Source: Variovorax sp. N23
GTDB taxonomy: Bacteria > Pseudomonadota > Gammaproteobacteria > Burkholderiales > Burkholderiaceae_C
Reading direction: 5' to 3'
Length of the DNA stretch: 64,000 nt
Assembly: GCF_025486315.1 (NCBI RefSeq)
Contig: NZ_JAOOPY010000011.1
Span: forward strand, 62,001 to 126,000
Shown: piece by piece, positions 43,487 to 51,939 of the stretch
Position numbering within the stretch: position 1 is the first letter of the stretch
Layout: every line of letters begins with the position of its first letter
Made by a program: the position numbers and the translations under genes
Notes under the pieces: model-generated
The model's database searches: none
Told to the model about the DNA's origin: nothing
The model's input: only the letters and a program-made list of their open reading frames with translations

Positions 43487-44986
43487 ATGAATCAACCGAT
43501 CAAGATTGCGATCCTCGCCATGGGCGGCGAGGGCGGCGGCGTGCTCGCCGACTGGATCGTCGACCTCGGCGAGCACTGCGGCTACATCGCGCAGACCACC
43601 TCGGTGCCCGGCGTCGCGCAGCGCACCGGCGCGACCATTTACTACGTCGAGTTGTTTCCGGAAGCCCGTGCCAAGGCCGACGGCGGCCGTCCGGTGCTGG
43701 CGCTGATGCCGCTGCCGGGCGACGTGGATGTCGTACTCGCCTCGGAACTGATGGAGACGGGCCGTGCGGTGCAGCGTGGCCTCGTCACCGCCGATCGGAC
43801 CACGCTGATCGGCTCCACCCACCGCGTGTACTCGATCGCCGAGAAGTCGGCGATGGGCGATGGCCGGGTCGACAGCGCCCAGCTGGAGCGCCAAGCCGAC
43901 CGCGCCGCCAAGCGCTACATCCGCTTCGACATGGCCGAGGCGGCGGAGCGGGCCGGCAGCGTGATCAGCGCGGTGCTCTTCGGTGCGCTCGCCGGCGCCG
44001 GCGTGTTGCCGTTCAGCCGGGCCCAGTTCGAAGCCACGGTCGAGCGCGGCGGCGTCGGCGTGAAGCCCAGCCTGAAGGCCTTCGGTGCCGCCTTCGATCG
44101 CGCGCAGAACGGCGATGCGCCACCGGCCGCCGACGCCGCCACCGCCGCCGCAGCGCCGCCGCAGCCGCGCCATGCGGCGGTGCGGGCGCTCGTCGAGCGG
44201 GTGCAGCAGCGCTTTCCCGCCGGGTCGCAGGCGCTGCTGCTCGAAGGCGTGCGCCGGCAGATCGACTACCAGGACACCGCCTATGCCGCGACCTATCTCG
44301 ACCGGCTCGCGCCGTTCTACGAACGCACGACCGATGACGGCATCCGCCTGGCCGACGCCGTCGCCCGGCACCTCGCGCTCTGGATGTCCTACGAGGACAC
44401 CGCCCGCGTCGCCGCGTTGAAGACCCGTGCCACCCGCTTCGACCGGGTGCGCGAGGAGTCGCGCGTGCAGCCCGGCCAGGTGATGGCGATCCACGAGTAC
44501 ATGCATCCGCGGCTGCAGGAGATCTGCGAGACGCTGCCGGGCGGCATCGGCCGCTGGCTGGCCGGCTCCGGCCTGCCGCGCCGCCTGGTCGAGCGGCTCA
44601 CGCGCGAGGGCCGGGTGGTGCGCACCAGTTCGCTGGGCGGCTACCTGCTGCTGCGGGCGGTGGCGAGCGCACGTCGCTGGCGCCGTTCGACGGTCCGCTT
44701 CGCGCAGGAGAACGCGCTGATCGAAGGCTGGCTGTCGCGCATTGCTCAGGCCGCAGAACGCAACCCGCAACTGGCCGTCGAGATCGCGGAATGCCAGCGG
44801 CTGGTCAAGGGCTACAGCGACACCCACGAGCGTGGCCTGCGCAACTACACGCTGGTGATGGACGCCGCGGAACGCGCCGGCCCCCAACTGGCACCCGCCA
44901 CCCTGCGCGAGCTGCGCGATGCCGCGCTGGCCGACGAGCACGGCGACCGCCTGCGCGCCGCGCTCGCGCGCCATGCGCTGGCCTGA
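43487..44986 (+). CDS. Indolepyruvate oxidoreductase beta-like subunit with DUF6537 extension
   Basis: This 499-residue partner of the preceding gene has an N-terminal IorB domain (KIAILAMGGEGGGVLADWIV at 6-25, GVAQRTGATIYYVEL near 43-57). A long C-terminal helical region from about 225 fits the DUF6537 extension seen in aerobic IorB proteins. A low-complexity Ala/Pro linker (210-225) separates them. It follows the alpha gene by 33 bp and precedes the reductase by 29 bp. It should bind the alpha subunit and help with electron transfer. No dedicated ferredoxin gene is nearby, so the reductase or a cellular ferredoxin may take the electrons. Confidence 0.82.
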   Translation: MNQPIKIAILAMGGEGGGVLADWIVDLGEHCGYIAQTTSVPGVAQRTGATIYYVELFPEARAKADGGRPVLALMPLPGDVDVVLASELMETGRAVQRGLVTADRTTLIGSTHRVYSIAEKSAMGDGRVDSAQLERQADRAAKRYIRFDMAEAAERAGSVISAVLFGALAGAGVLPFSRAQFEATVERGGVGVKPSLKAFGAAFDRAQNGDAPPAADAATAAAAPPQPRHAAVRALVERVQQRFPAGSQALLLEGVRRQIDYQDTAYAATYLDRLAPFYERTTDDGIRLADAVARHLALWMSYEDTARVAALKTRATRFDRVREESRVQPGQVMAIHEYMHPRLQEICETLPGGIGRWLAGSGLPRRLVERLTREGRVVRTSSLGGYLLLRAVASARRWRRSTVRFAQENALIEGWLSRIAQAAERNPQLAVEIAECQRLVKGYSDTHERGLRNYTLVMDAAERAGPQLAPATLRELRDAALADEHGDRLRAALARHALA

Positions 44987-45015
44987 GCCGAGTGAGTCCC
45001 CGAGGAACGCCACCC

Positions 45016-46011
45016 ATGTCGCATCCCGCCACCGCCCAGCTCACCGTCCGCGTCGCCGAGGCGGCCCTGCTCAATCCGCTGATCCGCCAGTTCCGCCTGG
45101 TGGCTGCCGACGGCGCGCCGCTGCCCGGCTTCGAGCCCGGCGCGCATGTGCGGGTGCAGGTGACGCTGCCCGATGGCCGCACCGACTGGCGCCACTATTC
45201 GCTGATCGACACCGACGGCCGACCCGACACGACCGCGGCGCCCGCGGCCTATTGCATCGCCGTGCGTCGCGAGGCCGATGGCCGCGGCGGCTCGCGCTTC
45301 ATGCACGAGCAAGTGCAGCCCGGCGCGCTGCTGCAGATCGAGGCGCCGAAGAACGACTTCCCGCTGGACGCGCCCGGCGGCGCCACCGTGCTGGTGGCCG
45401 GCGGCATCGGCGTGACGCCGCTCATCGCGATGGCGGCGCGCCGCGTGGCCGAAGGCGCGCCCGTGCGCATGCACTACGCGGGTCGCAGCCGCGCGCTGAT
45501 GGCCTATCTGCCGGAGCTCGATGAGCTGCTGGGCGAACGCTTGTCGGTGCATGCCGACGACGAGGCCGGCCGGCCATTCGACGTCGCGGCGCTGCTCGAC
45601 GCCTGCGATGCCGAGGACCACCTCTACCTCTGCGGCCCGAAGGTGATGCTCGACGCGGTGCTGGCGGCCACCCAGGCGCGCGGCTGGCCGACCGGGCGGG
45701 TGCATTTCGAACTCTTCACCGAGCCGGTGGTGGAAGAGGGCGACCGGCCCTTCGAGGTCGAACTGGCGCAGTCGGGCCAGCGCTTCACCGTGGCGGCCGA
45801 CCAGAGCCTGCTCGACTGCCTGATCGAGAACGGCTGCGACCCGATGTTCGACTGCAAGCGCGGCGAATGCGGCGTCTGTGCCGTGCCGGTGATCGATGGT
45901 GAGATCGACCACCGCGACTACGTGCTGAGCGCCCGCGAGAAGGCCGAGGGCAACGTGATGCAGATCTGCATCTCGCGCGCCAAGGGTGCCCGCCTGGTGC
46001 TCGACCTCTGA
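45016..46011 (+). CDS. Rieske oxygenase reductase (FMN/FAD, NAD and 2Fe-2S domains)
   Basis: This 331-residue reductase is of the phthalate-dioxygenase-reductase/VanB class. The flavin domain has RHYSLIDT (about 59-66), the NAD domain VAGGIGVTPLIAM (about 129-141), and the C-terminal plant-type ferredoxin cysteines are C280, C285, C288 and C318. It should take electrons from NADH and pass them to the Rieske oxygenase encoded next. The ATG at 45016 follows GAGG by about 11 bases. The order oxidoreductase pair, reductase, Rieske alpha, Rieske beta is that remembered for the Variovorax iad locus (reductase in the iadC position), which is the basis of the assignment. Confidence 0.88.
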   Translation: MSHPATAQLTVRVAEAALLNPLIRQFRLVAADGAPLPGFEPGAHVRVQVTLPDGRTDWRHYSLIDTDGRPDTTAAPAAYCIAVRREADGRGGSRFMHEQVQPGALLQIEAPKNDFPLDAPGGATVLVAGGIGVTPLIAMAARRVAEGAPVRMHYAGRSRALMAYLPELDELLGERLSVHADDEAGRPFDVAALLDACDAEDHLYLCGPKVMLDAVLAATQARGWPTGRVHFELFTEPVVEEGDRPFEVELAQSGQRFTVAADQSLLDCLIENGCDPMFDCKRGECGVCAVPVIDGEIDHRDYVLSAREKAEGNVMQICISRAKGARLVLDL

Positions 46012-46039
46012 CGCGCTGGAACGAACGAGGACCCACACG

Positions 46040-47353
46040 ATGACGACCTACCGAGGCAACCCCGACGCCGTTCGCGCCCTGGTGCAGCCCGACCGCGTGC
46101 ACCGCGACCTGTACATCAGCCAGGAACTGTTCGAACTCGAACAGGAGCACTTCTTCGCCAACACCTGGAACTACGCCGGCCACGACAGCCAGCTGCCCGA
46201 GCCCGGCGACTACATCCGGGTGGAGATCGCCGGCCGGCCGCTGATCGTGGTGCGCCACACCGACCGCTCGGTGCGGGTGCTGATGAACCGCTGCGCCCAC
46301 AAGGGCTCGCAGCTGGTGAACGCGCCCTGCGGCAACACCGGCAAGTTCTTCCGCTGCCCCTACCACGCCTGGACCTTCCGCACCGACGGCTCGCTGCTGG
46401 CGATCCCGCTGAAGAACGGCTATGAGGGCACGCAGCTGCACGAATGCGAATCCGGCAAGGGCCTGGTCGCCGTGAAGAACGTGCGGCTGTACCGCGGCTT
46501 CATCTTCGTGAAGATCAACGACGTGGGGCCGGACTTCGAGAGCTACTTCGGCGACTCGCTCAGCTCGATCGACAACATGGCCGACCGCTCCCCGGAGGGC
46601 GAGCTCGAGATCGCCGGCGGCTGCCTGCGCTTCATGCACCAATGCAACTGGAAGATGTTCGTCGAGAACCTGAACGACACCATGCATCCGATGGTGGCGC
46701 ACGAATCGTCCGCCGGCACCGCCAAGGCGATGTGGGCCGGCCAGCCGGCCGACGCCCCCAAGCCGATGGCCATCGAGCAGTTCGTGCCCTTCATGTCCGA
46801 CTACAAGTTCTTCGAGGACATGGGCGTGCGCACGTACGACAACGGCCACAGCTTCACCGGCGTGCACTTCAGCATCCACAGCAAGTACAAGCCGATCCCC
46901 GCCTACGACGAGGCGATGAAGGCGCGCTACGGCGAGGAGAAGACGGCGCAGATCCTCGGCATGGCGCGGCACAACACCGTGTACTACCCGAACCTGACGA
47001 TCAAGGGCGCGATCCAGTCGATCCGCGTGGCGCGGCCGATCGCGGCCGACCGCACGCTGGTCGAGAGCTGGACCTTCCGCCTCAAGGGCGCGCCCGACGA
47101 GCTGTTGCAGCGCACCACCATGTACAACCGCCTCATCAACTCCCCCTTCTCTGTCGTGGGCCACGATGACCTGCAGGCCTACCGCGGCATGCAGGCCGGC
47201 CTGCATGCCAGCGGCAACGACTGGGTCAGCCTGCACCGCAACCACGATGCGGCCGAGGTCCGCGGCGGCGAGATCACCACCGTGGGCACCAGCGAGCTGC
47301 CGATGCGCAACCAGTACCGCGCCTGGAGCCGCTACATGACGGAGACCATGTGA
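46040..47353 (+). CDS. iadD: Rieske aromatic-ring oxygenase, large subunit (IadD-like)
   Basis: This 437-residue terminal oxygenase has a Rieske centre with C85, H87, C106 and H109, and the mononuclear iron site D213-x2-H216-x4-H221. All ligands are present. The N-terminus (MTTYRGNPDAVRALV) is shared with the second large subunit at 55889. It sits directly after its reductase and 1 bp overlaps its small subunit. In the Variovorax iad locus the pair iadDE is required for indole-3-acetate oxidation. I assign IadD from gene order, MarR control and context, not from a sequence comparison. An aniline- or anthranilate-type oxygenase is the alternative. Confidence 0.68.
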   Translation: MTTYRGNPDAVRALVQPDRVHRDLYISQELFELEQEHFFANTWNYAGHDSQLPEPGDYIRVEIAGRPLIVVRHTDRSVRVLMNRCAHKGSQLVNAPCGNTGKFFRCPYHAWTFRTDGSLLAIPLKNGYEGTQLHECESGKGLVAVKNVRLYRGFIFVKINDVGPDFESYFGDSLSSIDNMADRSPEGELEIAGGCLRFMHQCNWKMFVENLNDTMHPMVAHESSAGTAKAMWAGQPADAPKPMAIEQFVPFMSDYKFFEDMGVRTYDNGHSFTGVHFSIHSKYKPIPAYDEAMKARYGEEKTAQILGMARHNTVYYPNLTIKGAIQSIRVARPIAADRTLVESWTFRLKGAPDELLQRTTMYNRLINSPFSVVGHDDLQAYRGMQAGLHASGNDWVSLHRNHDAAEVRGGEITTVGTSELPMRNQYRAWSRYMTETM

Positions 47354-47856
47354 TGGCGGCGGAACTGCAAGCGGCCATTGCCCCCTCGCGCGAGGCGTTG
47401 ATCGACTTCGTGGTGCGCGAGGCGCGCCTGCTCGACGAGCGTGCGTACGACGCCTGGAACGCGCTCTTCACCGACGACGCCTTCTACTGGATCCCGCTGG
47501 TGCCCGACCAGGCGGACGGCATCCATCACACCTCGCACCTGTATGAAGACAAGCTGCTGCGCGACCTGCGCATCGAGCGGCTCAAGAGCCCGCGGGCCTT
47601 CTCGCAGCAGCCGCCGAGCCGCTGCCACCACCTGCTGCAGGCGCCCACCGTCGAGGTCTACGAACCGTCGGCCAACCACTATGTGTTGCGCACCGAGTTC
47701 CACTACACCGAGTCGCAGGGCGACGAGCTGCAGTTCTACGTCGGCACCTGCTTCCACCACCTCACCGTGGTCGACGGCGCGCTGCGCATGACGCTCAAGC
47801 GGGTCAACCTGCTCAACTGCGACGCGGCGCTGCCCGCGGTGCAGCTCTTCCTGTGA
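47353..47856 (+). CDS. iadE: Rieske oxygenase, small subunit (IadE-like)
   Basis: This 167-residue protein has the SnoaL-like fold of ring-hydroxylating-dioxygenase beta subunits. Characteristic segments are REARLLDERAYDAWNALFTDDAFYWIPL (about 23-50), LRIERLKSPRAFSQQPPSR (about 72-90) and the C-terminal MTLKRVNLLNCD. The ATG overlaps the large-subunit stop, indicating coupled synthesis. It has no cofactor and serves to hold the alpha3-beta3 complex. The symbol follows the large subunit and carries the same uncertainty. Confidence 0.66.
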   Translation: MAAELQAAIAPSREALIDFVVREARLLDERAYDAWNALFTDDAFYWIPLVPDQADGIHHTSHLYEDKLLRDLRIERLKSPRAFSQQPPSRCHHLLQAPTVEVYEPSANHYVLRTEFHYTESQGDELQFYVGTCFHHLTVVDGALRMTLKRVNLLNCDAALPAVQLFL

Positions 47857-47874
47857 GCCTCTGAGCACCGCCCG

Positions 47875-49497
47875 ATGCACACCGTCCACGACGCCTTCGC
47901 CACCACCGCGGCCCGCACGCCGGGGGCCGACTTCCTGTTCACCGAAGCGGTGACCGCTGCGGCTTACGGCATCGCGCCGGGCGCCATCGCCTGGGGCGCC
48001 GCAGCCGCCGAGGTCGAGCGCCTGCGTGCCGCCTACGCGGCGGCCGGCTACGGCCACGGCCACCGGGTGGCGCTGCTGCTGGAGAACCGGCCGGCCTTTC
48101 TGTTTCACTGGTTCGCGCTGAACGCGTTGGGTGCCAGCGTGGTGCCGGTGAACGCCGACATGCGCTCGGCCGAGTTGAGCTACCTGATCGGCCACAGCGA
48201 GGCCGTGCTGGCGGTGACGCTGCCCGAGCGGGCCTCCGACCTGCGCAGTGCCGCCGCGCAGGCCGGCGTGGCCGGCTTCGCCACCATGGCGCCCGACGGC
48301 GCGGTGCCGCCCGCCGCGACCGCGCCGCCACGTGCCGGCGAGCCGGTGGGCGCGGCCACCGAATGCGCGCTGCTCTACACCTCGGGCACCACCGGCCGGC
48401 CCAAGGGCTGCATCCTGTCGAACACCTACTTCCTGAACGCCGGCAGCTGGTACGCCGCGCTCGACGGCGTGTGCAGCATCCGGCCCGACACCGAGCGCGT
48501 CATGACGCCGCTGCCGCTGACGCACATGAACGCGATGGCCTGCTCGACCATGGTGGTGCTGATCGCCGGCGGCTGCCTGGTGCAGCTCGACCGCTTCCAT
48601 CCGCGCAGCTGGCTGCAGAGTGCGCGCGAAAGCGGCGCGACGGTGGTGCACTACCTGGGCGTGATGCCGGCGATGCTGCTGTCGGCACCGCCGTCGCCGG
48701 CGGACCGTGACCATGCCATCCGCTGGGCCTTCGGCGCGGGCGTCGATCCCAAGCACCACGCCGCCTTCGAGGAGCGCTTCGGCTTCCCGCTGGTGGAGGC
48801 CTGGGCGATGACCGAGACCGGTGTGGCCGCCTGCATCATGGCCAACCGCGAACCCCGCCTGGTCGGCCGCGCCTGCTTCGGCCGCCAGCCCGAGTTCGTC
48901 GAAGTGCGGCTGGTCGACGATGCCGGGCAGGCGAGCGGGGTCGACGCACCGGGCGAACTGTGGGTGCGCTCGGCCGGCGGCGATCCGCAGCGCGCCTTCT
49001 TCTCGGGCTACCTGAAGGACGAGGCCGCCACCGCCGAGGCCTGGGCCGACGGCTGGTTCCACACCGGCGACCTGGTGCGCCGGGATGCCGAGGGCAACTT
49101 CTTCTTCGTCGACCGCAAGAAGAACGTCATCCGCCGCAGTGGCGAGAACATCTCGGCCGTCGAGGTCGAGAGCGTGCTGAACCAGCACCCCGCGGTGAAG
49201 GCCTCGGCCGTCGCCGCCACGCCCGATGCGGTGCGCGGCGACGAGGTGCTCGCCTGCATCGTGCTCAAGGAGCCGGCCGACCTGCAGCGCCAGCCGGGGC
49301 TCGCGGCCGACATCGTGGCGCACGCGCTGGCCCAGCTCGCCTATTACAAGGCGCCGGGCTATGTCGCCTTCGTCGATGCGCTGCCGCTCACCCCGTCGCA
49401 GAAGATCCAGCGCGGCGAGCTGCGCGTGCTCGCGCAGGCCCTGCCGGCGCAACCGCACTGCGTCGACACGCGTGCCATGAAGAAGAGGCAGGCGTGA
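47875..49497 (+). CDS. AMP-dependent acyl-CoA ligase
   Basis: This 540-residue ANL-superfamily enzyme activates a carboxylic acid with ATP and CoA. The P-loop motif YTSGTTGRPKG (near 168-178), the AMP-binding AWAMTETG (near 307) and WFHTGDLVRRD (near 388), and the C-terminal K in LTPSQKIQRGEL (near 510) are visible. It lies between the Rieske small subunit (18 bp) and the thiolase-fold gene (1 bp overlap). That order implies that the acid made by the Rieske enzyme, dioxindole-3-acetate if this is an auxin pathway, is converted to its CoA ester before side-chain cleavage. Confidence 0.85.
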   Translation: MHTVHDAFATTAARTPGADFLFTEAVTAAAYGIAPGAIAWGAAAAEVERLRAAYAAAGYGHGHRVALLLENRPAFLFHWFALNALGASVVPVNADMRSAELSYLIGHSEAVLAVTLPERASDLRSAAAQAGVAGFATMAPDGAVPPAATAPPRAGEPVGAATECALLYTSGTTGRPKGCILSNTYFLNAGSWYAALDGVCSIRPDTERVMTPLPLTHMNAMACSTMVVLIAGGCLVQLDRFHPRSWLQSARESGATVVHYLGVMPAMLLSAPPSPADRDHAIRWAFGAGVDPKHHAAFEERFGFPLVEAWAMTETGVAACIMANREPRLVGRACFGRQPEFVEVRLVDDAGQASGVDAPGELWVRSAGGDPQRAFFSGYLKDEAATAEAWADGWFHTGDLVRRDAEGNFFFVDRKKNVIRRSGENISAVEVESVLNQHPAVKASAVAATPDAVRGDEVLACIVLKEPADLQRQPGLAADIVAHALAQLAYYKAPGYVAFVDALPLTPSQKIQRGELRVLAQALPAQPHCVDTRAMKKRQA

Positions 49498-50672
49498 TGG
49501 CCCCATCGAAACGCAGTTCCTACGACGGCGTGGCGGTGGCCGTGCCCATCACCGTGCCCTACGTGCGCTACGCCACCGAGGGCGCGCACTGGTTCATCGG
49601 CCGGGCGCTCGATGCGCTGGTGCGGGGCGCCGGCGTGGCGAAGGACGACATCGACGGCCTGTCGCTCAGCAGCTTCTCGCTCGCGCCCGACACGGCCGTG
49701 GGCGTGACGCAGCACCTGGGCCTGTCGCCGCGCTGGCTCGACCATGTGCCGACCGGCGGCGCATCGGGCGTGATGTGCCTGCGGCGCGCGGCACGCGCAG
49801 TGCAGGCGGGCGATGCCGACATCGTCGCGTGCATCGGTGCGGACACCAACCACGTCGACTCCTTCCGCCAGACGCTCGGCAGCTTCAGCAACTTCGCGCG
49901 CGATGCCAGCTACCCGTACGGCTCCGGCGGGCCGAACTCGATCTTCGCGATGATCACCGCGAACTACATGCGCCAGTACGGCGCGACGCGCGAGGACTTC
50001 GGCCGCATCTGCGTCGACCAGCGCACCAACGCGCTCGGCAACCCGAACGCGATGTTCAAGAAGGCGCTCACGCTCGACGAGTACATGGCCGCGCGCCCGA
50101 TCTCCGACCCGATCCACCTGTTCGACTGCGTGATGCCCTGCGCCGGCGCCGACGCCTTCCTGGTGATGAGCGAGGCGCGCGCCCGCGACCTCGGCCTGGC
50201 GCACGTCGTGGTGCGCGGCGCCATCGAGCGCCACAACGCCTTCTCCGACGACCCGGTGATGGTGCGCGGCGGCTGGCTGCAGGACCGCGATGACCTCTAT
50301 GCACAGGCCGGCGTCGGCCCCGAAGCGCTCGACTTCGTCCAGACCTATGACGACTACCCGGTGATCGTGATGATGCAGTTCGAGGACCTCGGCTTCTGCG
50401 AGAAGGGCGAGGGCCCGGCCTTCGTGCAGTCGCACACCATGGCCTTCGACGGCAGCTTCCCGAACAACACCAGCGGCGGGCAATTGTCGGCGGGGCAGGC
50501 GGGTGCGGCGGGTGGCTTCCTCGGCATGGTCGAGGCGATCCGGCAACTCACCGACCAGGCCGGCCCGCGCGCCGTGCCCGATGCGCAACTGGGCCTCGTC
50601 GCCGGCTTCGGCATGGTGACCTACGACCGCTGCCTGTGTACAGGCGCCGTCATTCTGGGAAGGTCGTCATGA
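49497..50672 (+). CDS. Thiolase-fold protein without catalytic Cys/His (Ltp2-like, candidate retro-aldolase)
   Basis: This 391-residue lipid-transfer-protein-type thiolase homologue is changed at two catalytic sites. The position of the nucleophilic Cys is glycine (TGGASG, 86-91), and the GHP motif reads AGQAGAAGG with Gln334 for His. The conserved QTYDDYP (283-289) keeps Tyr284, and QFEDLGFCEKGEG follows. In steroid side-chain degradation, Ltp2-type homologues with the same losses cleave tertiary beta-hydroxyacyl-CoA by retro-aldol reaction and need a DUF35 partner, which is the next gene here (ATGA overlap). That makes C-C cleavage more likely than thiolysis. Confidence 0.8.
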   Translation: MAPSKRSSYDGVAVAVPITVPYVRYATEGAHWFIGRALDALVRGAGVAKDDIDGLSLSSFSLAPDTAVGVTQHLGLSPRWLDHVPTGGASGVMCLRRAARAVQAGDADIVACIGADTNHVDSFRQTLGSFSNFARDASYPYGSGGPNSIFAMITANYMRQYGATREDFGRICVDQRTNALGNPNAMFKKALTLDEYMAARPISDPIHLFDCVMPCAGADAFLVMSEARARDLGLAHVVVRGAIERHNAFSDDPVMVRGGWLQDRDDLYAQAGVGPEALDFVQTYDDYPVIVMMQFEDLGFCEKGEGPAFVQSHTMAFDGSFPNNTSGGQLSAGQAGAAGGFLGMVEAIRQLTDQAGPRAVPDAQLGLVAGFGMVTYDRCLCTGAVILGRSS

Positions 50673-51925
50673 CGATGCCGATGATGCGCCCCCCGCGCAA
50701 GAACCCGGTGCTGCGCACCCGGCAGATGAACCTGCCGCCCGGCGCACGCGGGCGCGTGGCACTCGGCCTCACCGCTGCGGCGGCCGAAGGCCGCTTCGAG
50801 CTGCAGACCTGCGAGCAATGCGGCACGGTGCAGTACCCACCGCGCGAGGTCTGCCACCGATGCCTCTCGACCGCGCTGCGCTGGCGCGCGCAGAGCGGCG
50901 AGGGCGAGCTGCTCGGCAGCACCACGCTGCATCACAGCAACGACCTGTTCTTTCGCGAGCGGCTGCCCTGGCGGCTCGGCCTGGTGCGGCTCGATGCCGG
51001 CCCCACGCTCATGGTCCACCTGCACGGCGAGGTCGGCGAGGCGCCGCAGCGCGTGCGCGTGGGCGCCCATCTCGATCGCGCGGGCCAGGCCGTGCTCATC
51101 GGTTTCCCGAAGGAAGGAAGTGCCCATATGGCCGACGACAAGATGCTGCGCGAGATGACCAGCGACCCCAAGTTCCGCAAGGTGCTGGTGACGGACGGCA
51201 AGACCGAGACCGGCCAGGCCCTGGTGCGCGCGCTGGTCAAGGCCGGCGCCGACCTCGTCTGGGTCGGCCATGCCGAGCCCTGGAAGAAGATGGGCGACGG
51301 CCTGGACGACATCTCCGCGCTGCCGCAGGTGACGCTGGTCCCGCTGGACCTGACCAACGGGCGGCAGGTGACGGAACTGGCGGGCTCCATCGGCGGCAAG
51401 GTCGACATCGTGATCAACAACGCCGAGGTGCACCGCACCTTCGGCATCGGTGCACGACGCGGCACCGACGTGGCCAAGGCCGAGATGGACGTCAACTACT
51501 TCGGCCTGCTGCGCCTGGCCCAGGAGTTCGGCCCGGCGCTCAAGGGCCGTTCGGCCGACGGCCCCACCGGCGCCACGGCCTGGGTCAACCTGCTGTCGAT
51601 CTACGCGCTGGCGAACTTCCCGCCGCACGGCACCTTCAGCGCATCGAAGGCGGCTGCGCATTCGCTTGCGCAGTGCCTGCGCGCCGAGATGCGCCCGGCG
51701 GGCATCCGCGTGGTGAACGTGTTCCCCGGCCCGATCGACGACGACTGGAACCAGCACACGCCGCCGCCCAAGCTCGCACCCGCCACGCTGGCCAACGCCA
51801 TCGTCAAGGCCCTGCGCGACGGCGTGGAAGACGTCTATCCGGGCGACGTGGCACAGGAATGGCTCGAGCGCTGGCGCGACAACCCCAAGGTGCTGGAACG
51901 CGAACTCGCCAATGGCGGCAGCTGA
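50669..51925 (+). CDS. DUF35 zinc-ribbon/OB-fold domain fused to an SDR domain
   Basis: This 418-residue two-domain protein has an N-terminal half (about 35-145) that is a DUF35: zinc ribbon C48, C51, C62, C65 followed by an OB-fold. The C-terminal half (170-418) is a short-chain-dehydrogenase fold starting KVLVTDGKTETG, where the usual TGxxxGxG nucleotide motif is altered. Its active-site segment reads GTFSASK, with Phe323 instead of the catalytic Tyr before K327. The SDR half is therefore probably inactive or uses another chemistry. The gene overlaps the thiolase-fold gene by 4 bp. DUF35 proteins bind CoA substrates and activate thiolase-fold partners. Confidence 0.8.
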   Translation: MTMPMMRPPRKNPVLRTRQMNLPPGARGRVALGLTAAAAEGRFELQTCEQCGTVQYPPREVCHRCLSTALRWRAQSGEGELLGSTTLHHSNDLFFRERLPWRLGLVRLDAGPTLMVHLHGEVGEAPQRVRVGAHLDRAGQAVLIGFPKEGSAHMADDKMLREMTSDPKFRKVLVTDGKTETGQALVRALVKAGADLVWVGHAEPWKKMGDGLDDISALPQVTLVPLDLTNGRQVTELAGSIGGKVDIVINNAEVHRTFGIGARRGTDVAKAEMDVNYFGLLRLAQEFGPALKGRSADGPTGATAWVNLLSIYALANFPPHGTFSASKAAAHSLAQCLRAEMRPAGIRVVNVFPGPIDDDWNQHTPPPKLAPATLANAIVKALRDGVEDVYPGDVAQEWLERWRDNPKVLERELANGGS

Positions 51926-51939
51926 GAGCAGGAGCACAC

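Noticed and set aside
41303..45013. A 1236-codon open frame on the minus strand opposite the oxidoreductase and Rieske-reductase genes
   Set aside because: Its translation is His/Arg/Gln-rich without any recognisable motif, and the plus strand carries well-formed genes with intact catalytic motifs. Long antisense frames are expected at 70% GC.
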